Shown here piece after piece: positions 48,830 to 61,159 of a stretch of DNA of 64,000 nt (position 1 is its first letter; every line of letters starts with the position of its first letter). Made by a program: the position numbers and the translations under genes. Where the stretch lies: NCBI GenBank assembly GCA_022266195.1, contig WHVY01000002.1, positions 15,515,001 through 15,579,000 of the forward strand. Reading direction: 5' to 3'. The DNA is from Tetranychus cinnabarinus. Taxonomy: Eukaryota > Arthropoda > Arachnida > Trombidiformes > Tetranychidae. Under the pieces are notes generated by a model. That model was not told where the DNA came from. It ran no database searches and saw nothing but the letters and a program-made list of their open reading frames with translations.

Positions 48830-50332
48830 ATGTTTCTTTATCATTTAAACTTAAACCCAACTTTATTCAACATATTTTGCGCTTGTTTAACTGTTTGGTT
48901 GGTCAAGTATTTGTTCAACTTTATTAATCGACTTCAAAAACTTCCCCCTGGTCCATGGGGTTTACCTTTTGTGGGTTATTTGCCATTCATCAAGAAAGAT
49001 GCTTATATTCAAATGACTGAACTGGCTAAAAAGTATGGACCAGTATTCAGCTTCAAATGTGGTCAATGCGATGTGGTTGTGATCAACGAAGTGAAAGCCA
49101 TTGAAGAAGCTTTCAAGAATGATCAATTATTAGCTCGACCGAATGCAACTTTCTTTCCTGGATATAATCCTTCATTTGTTGAAATGTCGGGTGAACCTTG
49201 GCGACAGCAGAGACAAGTTGCTCTAACAATACTTCGTAATGTTGGTCTTGGGAAAAGTACGCTCGAAGAAAAGATCAAAGAAGAAATTATTTTCTTTATT
49301 GACTCTTTAAAATCAGCATCGGGTAAAGAAGTTGATTTTAGCGAGTTGAGTGGATTGAGTGTCGCTAATAATGTCTCAATCCTTTTGTTTGGCCATAGGT
49401 TTGAATATGATGATCCAATTGGAATTGAAATGCAAAGCAACATGAAGCTAGTTAGTGATAATGTTGAATACTTCAGTAAATTTATGTTTATGCCTTCAAT
49501 ATTTTTTTTCGTTTCTCTGGCTGCTAAATTCAGTTCGGGACTCAAAAAAGTGACAAGCAATCAGAAGGAACTAGAAGAGAAAATCACTGAGGAAGTTACT
49601 AAACATAAGGAAAAGAAAGCAACTCATGAAATCGAGGATTATATCGATGGTTATTTACAAGAAATGGATAAGCACAAAGATTCGAAAACGAGTTTTAATA
49701 TTGAAACATTGCGACGTAATACTGCTGATTTTTATGCCGCTGGTTCCGACACTACAACAAATACATTGAGTTTCATGATGTTATATTTGATTACTTATCC
49801 TGAATATCAACGAAAAATTAGAGATGAAATTAAGCAAATCATTGGATTCGAACGTCAACCAGATTATGCAGACAGAACTTCGATGCCTTTTACAATGGCA
49901 TTCATTTATGAATCTCTACGAATGTCAACTCTCGTTCCACTTAATTTACTTCGACGGGCTGCTCAAGACACTAAGGTAATGAACTATTCAATACCTAAAG
50001 ATACATTAGTTATTTTCAACTTTTGGGCTGTTCATCTTGATCCAAATCTATGGAATGATCCCCATCTATTCAAACCAGAGAGATTTCTTAGTAATGATGG
50101 TCAGAAAGTAATAAAGTCACCCTATTTGATGCCATTCAGTGGAGGCAAAAGGATCTGTCCAGGTGTGACTCTGGCTTTGATGGAGCTGTTTCTTTATTTG
50201 ACTTCAATTGTGCAAAATTTCCAAGTTTCAGCTCCAGAAGGAGATAAAATATCCGATGAAGTAAACTATATCTTCATTAGAATGGTGAAAAAACCAGTGA
50301 AACTGACACATTTTCATTCTTTTAAGGATTAA
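48830..50332 (+). CDS. Cytochrome P450, CYP2 clan (CYP392-like), intact
   Basis: ER-anchored heme monooxygenase, 500 aa, single exon, full family length. Seen: hydrophobic anchor (about 9-30), PPGPWGLP hinge, WRQQRQ C-helix, I-helix AAGSDTTTN, ExxR E361-R364, FKPERF and heme loop FSGGKRICPG with Cys443. FWAVHLDPN replaces the FWAVHRDPN of the paralogs (Arg to Leu), a change in a region usually near the heme face. It is closest to the frameshifted copy at 44585, with which it shares its 5' flank. AATAAA near 50491 may be its poly(A) signal. Role in detoxification is inferred from the family and tandem context. Confidence 0.93.
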   Translation: MFLYHLNLNPTLFNIFCACLTVWLVKYLFNFINRLQKLPPGPWGLPFVGYLPFIKKDAYIQMTELAKKYGPVFSFKCGQCDVVVINEVKAIEEAFKNDQLLARPNATFFPGYNPSFVEMSGEPWRQQRQVALTILRNVGLGKSTLEEKIKEEIIFFIDSLKSASGKEVDFSELSGLSVANNVSILLFGHRFEYDDPIGIEMQSNMKLVSDNVEYFSKFMFMPSIFFFVSLAAKFSSGLKKVTSNQKELEEKITEEVTKHKEKKATHEIEDYIDGYLQEMDKHKDSKTSFNIETLRRNTADFYAAGSDTTTNTLSFMMLYLITYPEYQRKIRDEIKQIIGFERQPDYADRTSMPFTMAFIYESLRMSTLVPLNLLRRAAQDTKVMNYSIPKDTLVIFNFWAVHLDPNLWNDPHLFKPERFLSNDGQKVIKSPYLMPFSGGKRICPGVTLALMELFLYLTSIVQNFQVSAPEGDKISDEVNYIFIRMVKKPVKLTHFHSFKD

Positions 50333-51065
50333 CAATTGTTTACCGAACAAACTCTCCATCTTCTTCGCGATTGCTTCAAATTTCATTGAAATAATTGTAG
50401 TGAAATGCAACAATTACATATCTTTTTGTTTACTTTTGCTAATGAAATTCTATTTTTATTCATCTATCCACAGTTTTTGTACAATAGTTAAATAAAGTAT
50501 TCATAACAATTAAAAAAACCTTGAAGCAGTACTTCGATCATTGATCACCTCAGTGAACAATTAACAATTGAATAACTTTTTCATCAAACTGATGATTGAC
50601 GTGGGACTCAATCATAATTAAAACACAAGAGCCACTTGTGCAGAATCTAACATACATAGATTTATGGCTCCATTTAAACTCGATCAACAAGTCCAAAGAG
50701 TCCAGATAGATACATACAGTATTCGATTTCTAGTGCAAGAATTTCTTTTATCCTTCCAACGGCTTTTTCAATTGTGCAAAAGTTATTAATACTTTTGAAA
50801 TGGATCGGAAAGTTTATAAGACAATAAAGATTACCATCTTAATTAGTCTAAAGATTGAAGATCTTTGCAGTTTCTTTGGTAGCAAAGCAGTTGAGTAGCA
50901 CCACTGATAATTCATATTAGCACAGCAATATACTGACTTTCATAATTACAAAATTTGATAAAAATAATCAGAAGTAATAGTGATTTTGTGGACTAAATAA
51001 TAAAGTTCAATTGAATTTGCCAATCACATTGTTTATTAATTCAGTAAAACTGGATTACAAAATGT
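50333..51065. other. Spacer homologous to 34079-34675
   Basis: A diverged duplicate of the spacer that precedes the P450 at 34676, including the CTGGATTACAAAATG stretch around its start codon. No gene. Confidence 0.6.
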
Positions 51066-51873
51066 AAATCCGTTTGATGTGGTTGTGATGACCTAAAGAT
51101 TTGATCAATAACCAGACTGAGTTAGAGAAGAAAATCACTGATGAAGTTACTGAACTTAAGGAAAAGAAAGAAACTCATGAAATTCAAGATTACATCGATG
51201 GATTCTTGCAAGAAATGTACAATCAGAAGGATTCAAATACAACTTTTACTATGAACACATTGCGAACAAATACTGCCGCTTTTTATAGTGCAGGCTCCGA
51301 CACTACAACACATGTATTGAGCTATCTCATGTTATACTTGATTACTTATCCCGAATATCAACAATTCGAGATGAAATTAAGGAAACTATTGGATTCGACC
51401 GTCAACTTGATTATGCAGACAGAAATTCAATGCCTTTTACAATGGCATTTTTTTAGAATCTCTACGAATGGCAACACTCGTTCCACTTTGCTTTGACGGG
51501 CTGCTCAAAACACAAAGGTTATGAGTCATTCTCTACCTAAAGATGCAGTAGTTATTTTCAACTTTTGGGCTGTTCATCGTGATCCGAATCTATGGAAAGA
51601 CCCTAATCCATTAAAACCAGAGAGATTTCTTAGTAATGTTTGTCAGAAAGTAATTAAGTCACCAAATTTGAGGCCATTTAGTGAAGAAGAAGGATCTGTC
51701 CAGAAGGTAATTTGGTTTTGACTGAGCTGTTTCTTTATTTGGTTTCAATTGTGCAAAATGTCCAAGTTTCAGCTTCAGAGGGAGATGAGATATCAAACGA
51801 AATAAATTATATTTTCCTCAGGATGCTTGAAAACCCGATGAAACTCATTTTCCACTCTTCAAAGGAAAATAAT
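51066..51873 (+). pseudogene. P450 pseudogene lacking the N-terminal half
   Basis: Begins with the duplicated start region of the 34676-type gene, then jumps to a short QFDVVV-like piece and directly to the helix before the I-helix (TELEKKITDEV). It contains AGSDTTTHV, a 4-nt deletion at the QQKIRDE region, a 1-nt loss in the ExxR region, a further 4-nt loss near 51495, and a heme loop destroyed by a frame change (FSEEEGS). Ends near 51873. From 51175 on it is repeated identically at 61160. Confidence 0.8.
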
Positions 51874-52224
51874 AAATGTTAACGAAACAGTCTCTTAAGC
51901 CAGAATCTTCCAATGGTTTCAAGTTTACTGAAATAAGTTTACTAATGTTTCTCATCATAAGAATTATTGCAAAGTTGAATCATTATTTCAAACAGCTTTT
52001 CATTTGTTAAATTGAAATCATACATGCGCATTTCGCTAATATCATCAGCAGCTATTAAAAGGTTCTGGTTATAATCGACTGGTTATACATTTATCATTTA
52101 ATGTTGGTTCACTTTTTGGTCTCAAACTCATTTTAATCCGTTCTTTTTTTGCTCAAATAATAAAATTAGATGAAATTGGCCGATTACAGCAATCGCAGCT
52201 TTTTCTCTTTCACTGATCAATATA

Positions 52225-52446
52225 CAGCCTCGGAAATTAAGTTTGCACTATTTTCAATATCTATTGCGCACTAGATGGAAATTGTTTGATTAAATTGTAA
52301 AGATTAGATAACAATTAAAATCAAACACTAAGACACTAACACATTAAGTTTTCATAGCTATCTAATCAATCATACAATTTTATCAAACCTTTTTATCGTA
52401 TGCGTAAACGATAGCGAAAACAGTGCAAACTTAATTTCCGAGGCTG
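52225..52446. mobile_element. 222-bp mariner-type MITE
   Basis: CAGCCTCGGAAATTAAGTTT... at the left and its reverse complement at the right form inverted repeats of about 31 bp with one mismatch, flanked by TA on both sides. Subterminal sequence is also partly palindromic. The ends and TA duplication fit Tc1/mariner-type MITEs. Confidence 0.8.
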
Positions 52447-52934
52447 TATTTTTACGACCTGAAATGACCTTCAAATGTCAATTAGAGGTCAATAACGGAT
52501 CGACCTTGAACGACCTTGAACGATCAGATTTATTGTTTTTCAATCCGAGGAAGCTAATGGTTAAATTTCTAAAAGGTAGGTCTGCAGCAATGTCTTGTTC
52601 GTCAGTTATGCCTGAAACAAAATTAAATAAATTCGTAAAATGAAGAAAACGCATGGTATAACGTATTTGAGAAAACACGCTTTTAGTAGTGTTACAGCAA
52701 TAATACATCAATAAATTTAAGTTTGCAACATTTTTCAATCCAATTGTGTATCATTGACTGTTTTTTATGGCTGCAACTGAGTTGTATTAATATCTCTGTT
52801 CATCCTGTTTTATTGCATCATCTTATTGTTTACTTTATTTTACAGATAATAATGAATGAAAAAGCTTCAAGTGTCTATTTAAAGCCTTTTGTTCCACGAT
52901 GAGTCTAATGTAGAACTGATTGATTTTTTACCTA

Positions 52935-53695
52935 ATGCAAGGAATTGAAGTCGGTGCCACAACTTATCCAATACCCATGTTTTGGTGCTATCCTCGTGCT
53001 AGTATGAGTTATGAAAATGTGACTGACATCAATTGATCTGAAAAATATTTCAGTTTCAGAAAAAGGCTCATAGGCTCAAGATTTTTCAAGTTCAATTCTT
53101 TATTAGGCCTCAAATTGACATTGGAAAATCATTTTCTGAACTATTTTTATTTTGCAGATCGGTTGTTGTCAGCCACAAATTTATAACTCATACTGACCCA
53201 CGGATGGCACCAAAACACAAAAAAGGAGAAATTAATAGTTTTAAAGGGTGTTGTGGATGCAAATATCGTTTTGAACTCGACGATCTGAATGAATAACCAT
53301 ATTCATTATACTATGCAAGTTGTCCACTACTGGCAGTCCAGGACACAAGGAGAGCGCATTTTGCCTCTGATTTGCCGCATTTTAGCAATAAAACACACAA
53401 ATTAAGAATAATTTTGTTAAAACTGGGCTCACAGAATATTTCAATGTTAATAACAAATGCAATATTATTACTCAATCATGTTTAATGGTGATCGTGATGG
53501 TTATGATGGTGCCACAACTTATCCAATTACCATGTTTTGGTGCTATCCTCGGGCCAGTATGATTAATGAACATGTGACTGACATCAACCGAGCTGAAAAT
53601 ATTTCCGTTTCATCCAATGTCAATTTCAGGTCAAATAAAGAATTGACCTTGAATAATCTTGAGCCTTCGAACTTATAGTTGTTCAATCTGCATAA
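52935..53695 (+). pseudogene. Duplicated small coding-like modules, unknown
   Basis: A module encoding GATTYP(I)xMFWCYPRASM...VTDIN occurs at 52938-53034 (ends in TGA) and again at 53503-53606 in a 73-codon frame (53457-53678). Between them, after an acceptor TTTATTTTGCAG at about 53158, a frame reads SVVVSHKFITHTDPRMAPKH, then a FKGCCGCKYRFELDDLNE end and a stop near 53296. The pattern suggests exons of a small duplicated gene family. Not recognised. Confidence 0.35.
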
Positions 53696-53696
53696 G

Positions 53697-54819
53697 ATGA
53701 TTGTTATTGAAAGGAAGAGTTCATAGTTTTAAACTAATTCACCAAATTAAATAAATTCACTTCAATTGCGTACAATTTAAACACAATTTAATCAACTCAG
53801 AAGATTTAATCAGCCTTTCAAATCCTGATTGCTCAGGTTCTTTTAGGATCACCTTAGAGTTCAAACTGGAATGAGTCTTAGACTAAGATTACAATAGTTT
53901 TAACCGAGATTACCAAGCTTAGTAACCACAAACTGACCAAAGGAATGTTGTTTGTTCAGTATTGTCTTAGACAGGTAAAAGTAATAAACAGCTAACTGGC
54001 ACGAGTAAGAAAGCTTAGAACAAGAAACCAAATTCAAGCCAAAATAAGCTTAATGTTGAGCAGCACAATTCTGAAACCAATATCAGTAATATTATCACCA
54101 ATTCACTAGCTTTAAGCTCTAACAGCATAGACTTAGTCTTTAATTGTTGAACTTTAACCAGAAGCTATCTTAAGCAAATTTAGAAGGCACTCAAAGTTAA
54201 TTATTGTAAAGATGGAAAACTGGATTTTCACGACGCTTTACAGGGGCAATGATGAACAATAGACTTAGTCTTTAGAAATGGAAACTTTTGAGGTTAAACA
54301 TAAATGAAAATTTTATTAACTAAAAGTACTGTATTTCAAAGGTTCAGGAAGAACTTATATTTTAAATGTGTTTCACTTGATTTTGTTTTAAACAGAAATT
54401 ATTAACTAAACATAAATGAAAATTAGAACATCAAAAGACAAACTTAAGACAATTAATTATTGAAAATCAATTGGTATTTATACCAATCTAAACGGAAACC
54501 AAAAGAATAGAAAATCTTAAGGAAAAGGAAATTATATCAAAGTCTTAGACAAATTTAGAAAGATAATTAGACAGTGATTTCGACAGGAAAAATGATAAAG
54601 CAAAAATTGTTAGACTTAGTCTTTTTGATTACAAATTGTTTAACTGAAAATTGTGAAATGTGGGAAAGTCTTTAGGGATTATAATAAGTTTAAAACTTTC
54701 AACTCTTATCAATAACCTTGTGATGATGATTAAATGATTTAATTTGGTTTTGGGTAACTCTACCCTTCATATCCTCGGACCCTTGATTAAGAACCCAGAA
54801 GTTAATTAAATCATTGAAT
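53697..54819. other. 3' flank or LTR region of the gypsy-type element
   Basis: Non-coding, AT-rich, downstream of the element's large frame, so the 3' untranslated region and 3' LTR should lie here. LTR ends could not be fixed because no second LTR is in the window. Contains six copies of the AGACTTAGTCT/GTCTTAGAC motif. Confidence 0.4.
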
Positions 54820-57800
54820 TCATTCCTCGTTCCATCCTTCTAATTCTTTTAGCATATTTGAGGCTGAGGTTGCACCATCATCTGGCTTTTGAGCTTTCAT
54901 TTCATCCCAAAGAGTATTATACTCGGCATTGGGGTCCATCACTTTTTGACTTTTTGTTGCATTTTCCGACTCACTCGGTTCAGCAGACCTTTTTGCTTTA
55001 AGCATTTCGACTATCTTTTTGTTGCGCGATTGTGGAGTATCTCCTTTCGACCTTTTACAATCAGATTTGCACAATTCAGCAGTTCGCTTGAGTATCTCGT
55101 TGTCTGGTAGGATGCAATTATCATTAAACTCCGGGATGCGGATGCTCCTAGGGTTTCGTTTCCATTCATCGGGCCATGAACAAAAGCCTTTAGCTATTCC
55201 CTCCGTAAATTCGTTTAGAAGACCTGAGGTCACTCGATTACCACAAGTTTGCTGGCAATTCTCGTTGTGTATACCTCCATGTACCTCTGCCATTTTTTCA
55301 ATCTTTTTCCACTGCAATAAGTACAGTCGCATGACAGTAGTAGTTTCCACAACTGGTGAATGAGGGTTAGCTGGAAGTGTATACCCATGAAACCATAAGA
55401 ATGCAATTGCATGAATATTCATTGGGTGCTCGATATACGGCGAGTAATAATTATTCATGTCTCGAAGTTTAGGGTGTAACACCCGAATCTCATCTCGAGA
55501 CAAACCCAAATTTCTCAAATGGTTGATCAAACCATATCCAACAACTTTTTTAGCGCAAGCCAAAAATTTAATCACTTGATCCCTCGCTGTGGCCAAGTTC
55601 CTAGCGTACTTTAAGTCTTTGACTGTGAGACCGTGAAATCTTGAATCAATATGGTCAACTTCTCGATACTTCACGAAAGTTTCATAAACAACTTCCAAAT
55701 TCGCATCCATAATTGCGATCCAACAAGGTCGAGGTCTCTGATAACCATTTTCATTTATTCTGACGTTGAACATTGAAATCGAAAAAATCAATTCTCTGTC
55801 AGGACAGGTTGAAGCCATTTCGTCTATGACGTTCAGTTGATCAGCAAGCATAGGAGGAAGATTTGCATCAGGGCGATTCTGGAACGATTGTGCTAATTGC
55901 GTTCGTTTCCTGGTTCGAGTCATTACCGTCCTTTCTTTTGTAGAAACTGCTATTTCTCGATAAATGTTTGAAGGATTCTTACAACTAGGGAAGTTATCCT
56001 TTATCCAGTCTTGGACTGATTCAGCTTCTGCTGGAGCCATTCTTGCAAAAGGGTCTGATAGTATAAATGGTGATTCTGGATCATTGACATCATGTGAGTA
56101 TAATACTAAAGATGATGTCGTTGAAATACTGTCTTTATCATAGTCGACATACTTGGCCCATCGTCTCCAAGTTTCAGATTCAGCTAACAAATAGTATGGA
56201 ATCGTACTATTTCGACAAGTTGGCCATCTTCGAGGCACATCAGGAATAGGGACAGGTGCACAGCTAGGAAACCCAATCTGCAAAGCCCATTCTTCTCCTT
56301 CATCTAAAGGTTCAGTTGGATCGGCCATCCTTTTCTTATTATTCCAATGGTTTAACCCGAAATTCGCTTGAGTACGCATTTCGATTGGAGTAACTTCCTT
56401 ACGCTCATAACTTTTAATTAAGAATGCATAACATAGAGCACGTTCATGCCACATTTGTGGGATAGTCTTGGTCGGCTCTTGTTTTTTGAGATGTACTGGC
56501 AGCAATGAGTTGATGTCCTTAGGACGTTGATTCAGCTCATCTCGAATTGGACCTGACATGAATGTCAACTGAAGGGTTCGGTCAAATTTAAATTTGATTG
56601 GTCCACGTCTGCATTTTTGCAAATGATGCAAAATATTACAACTTAGATGCTGCTGCTCGCAAAACTTTCTGTGACAGCGAAAGCTTGCTTCTTTGAAGAA
56701 ATTAACAATTGATTGGTCTTTGACCTCACCAAATTTTGGGTATCCAAGAGTTTGTAAATCGACCAAACAATTCTGGTTGATACACATGAATCCATCCGCT
56801 TGATTTACCTTTTCCAATTCCAAATCGATTGGCAGGGCTTGAAGCCATTTAGCGCAACCAAGGCAGTAAATCTTGTTGCATTGGTGACAACTTCTCGGAT
56901 TCAGGGCAACTTGTTCACATAATATGCACGTAATAAGAGTTTTAAACTCATGGAATTGAGGATGAATTACCTCTGCAGCAGTATAACCTTTTCGCAAGGT
57001 TCCAAATTTGACTTTGTCAAGATTATCTTCCACCACATTCATCTGGAGTTTCTCCTTGATAAATGAATTAAACCAATTCTTGTCAGCTTCAGATTGCTCG
57101 ATGTCTTTCTTTATATCCTCTCGGGCGTTGATGAAGAATTCTGGCTTGAGAAAATCATGAGGCTCGGCGGTTCTCTTAGGTGCAGGAAATTCACAGTACC
57201 TTCGACCCTGATCGGCACTTGGTGGAGGGTAAGGACTGTTATCGGTGAAACTTTTCTTAAACGAACTTAAGCCATAGGCTGTCTTTTCAGGAAGCGGATC
57301 ATAATAATGATTCAACTCGTCTTGGACGTTTTTATTATCGAGGTGAATGACTGTAGTTTCAGAACCAGTTTCATCCATTCCTGGCCAATTGAATTCAAAA
57401 GATTCATTACCTTTATCAGCGTTATCAGCATTAGCATTATTACCACCATCATTACCAGAAGTTGAAGCTTCCAAGTCTATGACCATTGCTGGGCTTCTTG
57501 GTGGAGTTGGTTGAAACTTAACCTTCCTTAGTTGTCGGTTTAATCTCATGGAAAATCGGTGATCAGAAACAATTGATCCAGCACTAATATAAGAGCCTGA
57601 GCTCGATGAGGTTGATGCAGTTGAAATTACTGATGAAGGCATTTCGATGAACAATAGAACTTGAATTTGTTTTAAACAAGAAAATTCAACACAACACTTT
57701 AAATGTTCAGAGTCAGTTAAGTCACAATTAGGAATAATTCCAAAGTTCAATGTTAATTGTTGGTTGAATGAATCACAATTTAGCTTATTTAAGCTTGATG

Positions 57801-60800
57801 GGGTCAGACTTAGTCTTTGAAGCAACTTTGAAAATCGAATTTTCACACAAATTGAAAATTTCAGGGAACTGGATTTAACTAATTTAGTTAAATTTGAACA
57901 CAATTCAAACAATTTAGTCGAAGACTGGTTTAGATGATCGAAATAATCAGAGAAATGAAGTTTTAAACTTGAAAATTCAAAGAAAATTTGAAATGAAAAA
58001 GAATAGAATGATGACTGTGTCAAGATGTCAACTGTCTTAATCAGAAGAACAAGTGAAAGTGAGTTAGTCAGCGTCTCCCCCAACTGTAAATTACAGAGAA
58101 CGCGAAGAATAGCCAAATCTTTAATTGCGCTAATTTCAAAATTTTTCACTTTCAGTCTTAGACTATTTAGCTTTTCTAAGCTTTCAAACTGGATTAAGTT
58201 GACAGAAACAACTTTTCTTTTTCTGGTCACTGGTCCAAGTTTTTCAGCATCTTGACCACTTATGACTGGATTATCTCGCATAATCTGTCTATTAGCAGTA
58301 ATGTATTTTCGCTTCTTTCTTTTTCTTCTCTTTTTTGAACTTTGAGCTTGATTTAATTGAGATGCATTTTCATCAATTATTGTTGATTTTTCAGAATCAG
58401 AGTCAATATTAACTTCCAAGCTATCAGGCAAAGTTTGATTTTCGGCACTTAGTCTTAGACTATTATCTGAAGCACTTTCTTCTTGATTAGATTCATTTAA
58501 ATCAATTTGATTTAAATCTTGATTATCAGCAGATGCTTCACTTAAGTGTTCATTTTGATCATCTGGTTCAAATGTGTTATCAGCTTCAATTAACAATTCA
58601 TTTTTCAATTGAATTAACTTTTCAGGGATAATCCCAACATGAGGTCTTGTTAATTCCAAATTACTCGTAAATCTTTCTTGATTTTCAGGGTTGAGTAAAA
58701 GCACTGATCCATGTTTTACTCCTAACACGAAAAATGGTCCAAAAAACTTATTAACCAATTTTTTGGTTGTTCCCAATGAAGGTGCACTGTTTTTAACATA
58801 ACACAAATCCAAAAACTTGTAAGGATTTCTCTTAGTCACAGACTGAAGTCTTTCTTGATAATAAGTTTGCTGCTTTAAAAGCCTTTCACGAGCCAATTTT
58901 CGGCATTGTTCAATTGTTTCCTTAATTGGTGCACTCAAATTTAGATGTAAATCAATTGGTTTCTTTAAATAGCGTCCAAACACTAAATAATACGGCGAGA
59001 ATCTATGAATCTTGTGGATTGATGAATTAATTGCAATGACTGCATTTTCTAATGAAGATTTTAAATCAATTGTTTCCAAATTCATAATTGATGTTCTTAA
59101 TCTTTCGGCAATAGTTCGGTTAATTCTTTCCACAGTACCTTGACTTTGAGGGTGATATGCGTTTGAAACTTCATGTTTTATCCCCAACTTTTTCATATGA
59201 CTTTCGACTTCCCCTGAAAGGAAGTTTCTCCCTCTATCAGTTTGAATAATCGAAGGAAATCCAAACTCGCTGAAATATTCATCCAAAAACTTTATCACAG
59301 TCTTAGACTTTTGATCTGGTAAAAGTTTTGCATAAACAAATCGAGATAGAGTATCAATCAAAACCAGTATTACTTTTTTAGCTCCATTTTTAAATGTAAT
59401 TGGACCTTGAGCGTCCATCTCCAATCTCTCCAAGATTGATTCAGGAACCGGTTTTAAACTTGGTTCTGCATAAGTAACATTAGATGATTTACCCAGGTAG
59501 CATTTTTCACAATTTTGGCACAAGTCTTTGACTTTTTCATAAAGTTTTTCCATCCAAAAACGTCTTGAAATCTGCAAATACGTTTTTGCCACGCCAAAAT
59601 GGCCACCAAGAGGAGATTCATGTTCCTGTTTGAACAAATCTTTTAAGATTTTCTCGTTTATAACGATTCGATTAACATCATGACCAAACATTGGTTTTCT
59701 GAACAACAAATTATTTAGGAACAAATAATTCTTATGCATTTCTGACTTTGGATCAATAATTAGATTCAGGATAATTTTACTGATTTCAATATCCTCTAAT
59801 TGAGCATCTTTCAGCTTTTCATTCCAATTCTCATCAGACTGGTAATAATAAATAGTTTTAAACTGCTTTTTTACCATTGAATCAAGTAATTTGATTTCGT
59901 TGACTTCATTTTCGTTGATCTCAGTATCAGCTTCATTCTCATCAAAGTTGATAAACTTTATCCAAAATAAATCTTCTATGAAGTCGGCTTCAGGGTCTAA
60001 CAATTTCGGAGACCATTCGGTTTGGTATCTTGACAAACAATCAGGACCATGTTTGTCACCTTTGGTGTAAATTACTTTGTATTTGAAACTTGATAAGATG
60101 ATCTGCCATCTCTCCATTCGTTGATTTTTAAACTTTAATTTCGGCAACTGGCATAATGCATGATGGTCTGTCTCTACCAAAAATTCACTACCATCCAAAT
60201 AATGTTTAAACCTCTTGATTGCAACTAAAACAGCTAGGCATTCTTTTTCTGAAACTGAGTAACTCTGTTGATGCTTAGCTAACTTCTGAGAAAAGAAGTA
60301 TAATGGTTTCCAATGCTTGACTTTGTCAATTGGAACATCTTTCAAAGATTCAAATTCACTCGGAATTTCTTGTTGAGGGTCTGCTTGAAGCAATATTCCT
60401 CCCACTGCTACATCACTTGCATCAACTGTTAGTTTCTTTTGCAATTCAGGATCAAAATGTACCAACATTGTTTCTTCAATTAAAGCATTTTTCAATTCGT
60501 CCAGTGCTTGATGATCTTGCTTTAGCATCTTGAATTTCCTTTCCTTGGAAATCAACTTATATAACGGCGTAGCCAATGTTGAATAGTTCTTAATATACCT
60601 TGAAAAATAGTTGTAACAACCCATTATCGATTGAAGTTGTTTCACACTTGTAGGGTATGGCAATTTTTTCAATGCAGCAACTTTGTTAGGGTCAGGTCGA
60701 ATCCCATCTCCATTGACAAGATGTCCTAACAACACTAATTCAGTTACACCAAACTGACATTTGTCGGTTTTGATTTTTAAGTTCCAATCACGAAGTCGAT

Positions 60801-61159
60801 CAAGCACTAATCTTGTGTTACACAATAACTCTGACCAACTTTTTCCCATAACCGGAATATCGTCGAAATACCCCAAACATTCGGTATAGTTCAAACCATT
60901 CAGGACTGTGTTCATAAGTCGCTGAAACTCGAAAGGTGCACAAGCTAGGCCCATAGGCAACCTTTTATACTGGTATTTACCATCAGGCGTCAAAAACACT
61001 GTTTTACCTCGTTCAGACGGAGGTATCTCAATTTGGAAATAGCCTTGGTAAAGGTCAAACATATTGAAAAACTTAGTTCCTCTGATTGCTTCCAAGCAAT
61101 CATCAATTCGTGGCATCGGGTGAAAGATCACATTAGTTAATCTGTTGACGGCTCGTAGA
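54820..61159 (-). mobile_element. 5'-truncated Ty3/gypsy-type LTR retrotransposon
   Basis: Carries reverse transcriptase, RNase H and integrase in gypsy order, plus an unusual 3' coding region. Gag, protease and the first part of RT are absent because the sequence switches to the P450-pseudogene repeat at 61159/61160. The 3' end is unresolved and may extend to about 53.8 kb. Confidence 0.85.

Larger units (their letters stand above)
51175..54015 (+). repeat. Direct repeat, copy 1 (offset 9985 bp)
   Basis: Matches 61160-64000 at a constant offset of 9985 bp; every line compared by eye was identical, and the translated frames in both are identical. Base 51174 is C and its counterpart 61159 is A, which fixes the left edge to within the TCATGA microhomology. 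Confidence 0.9.
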
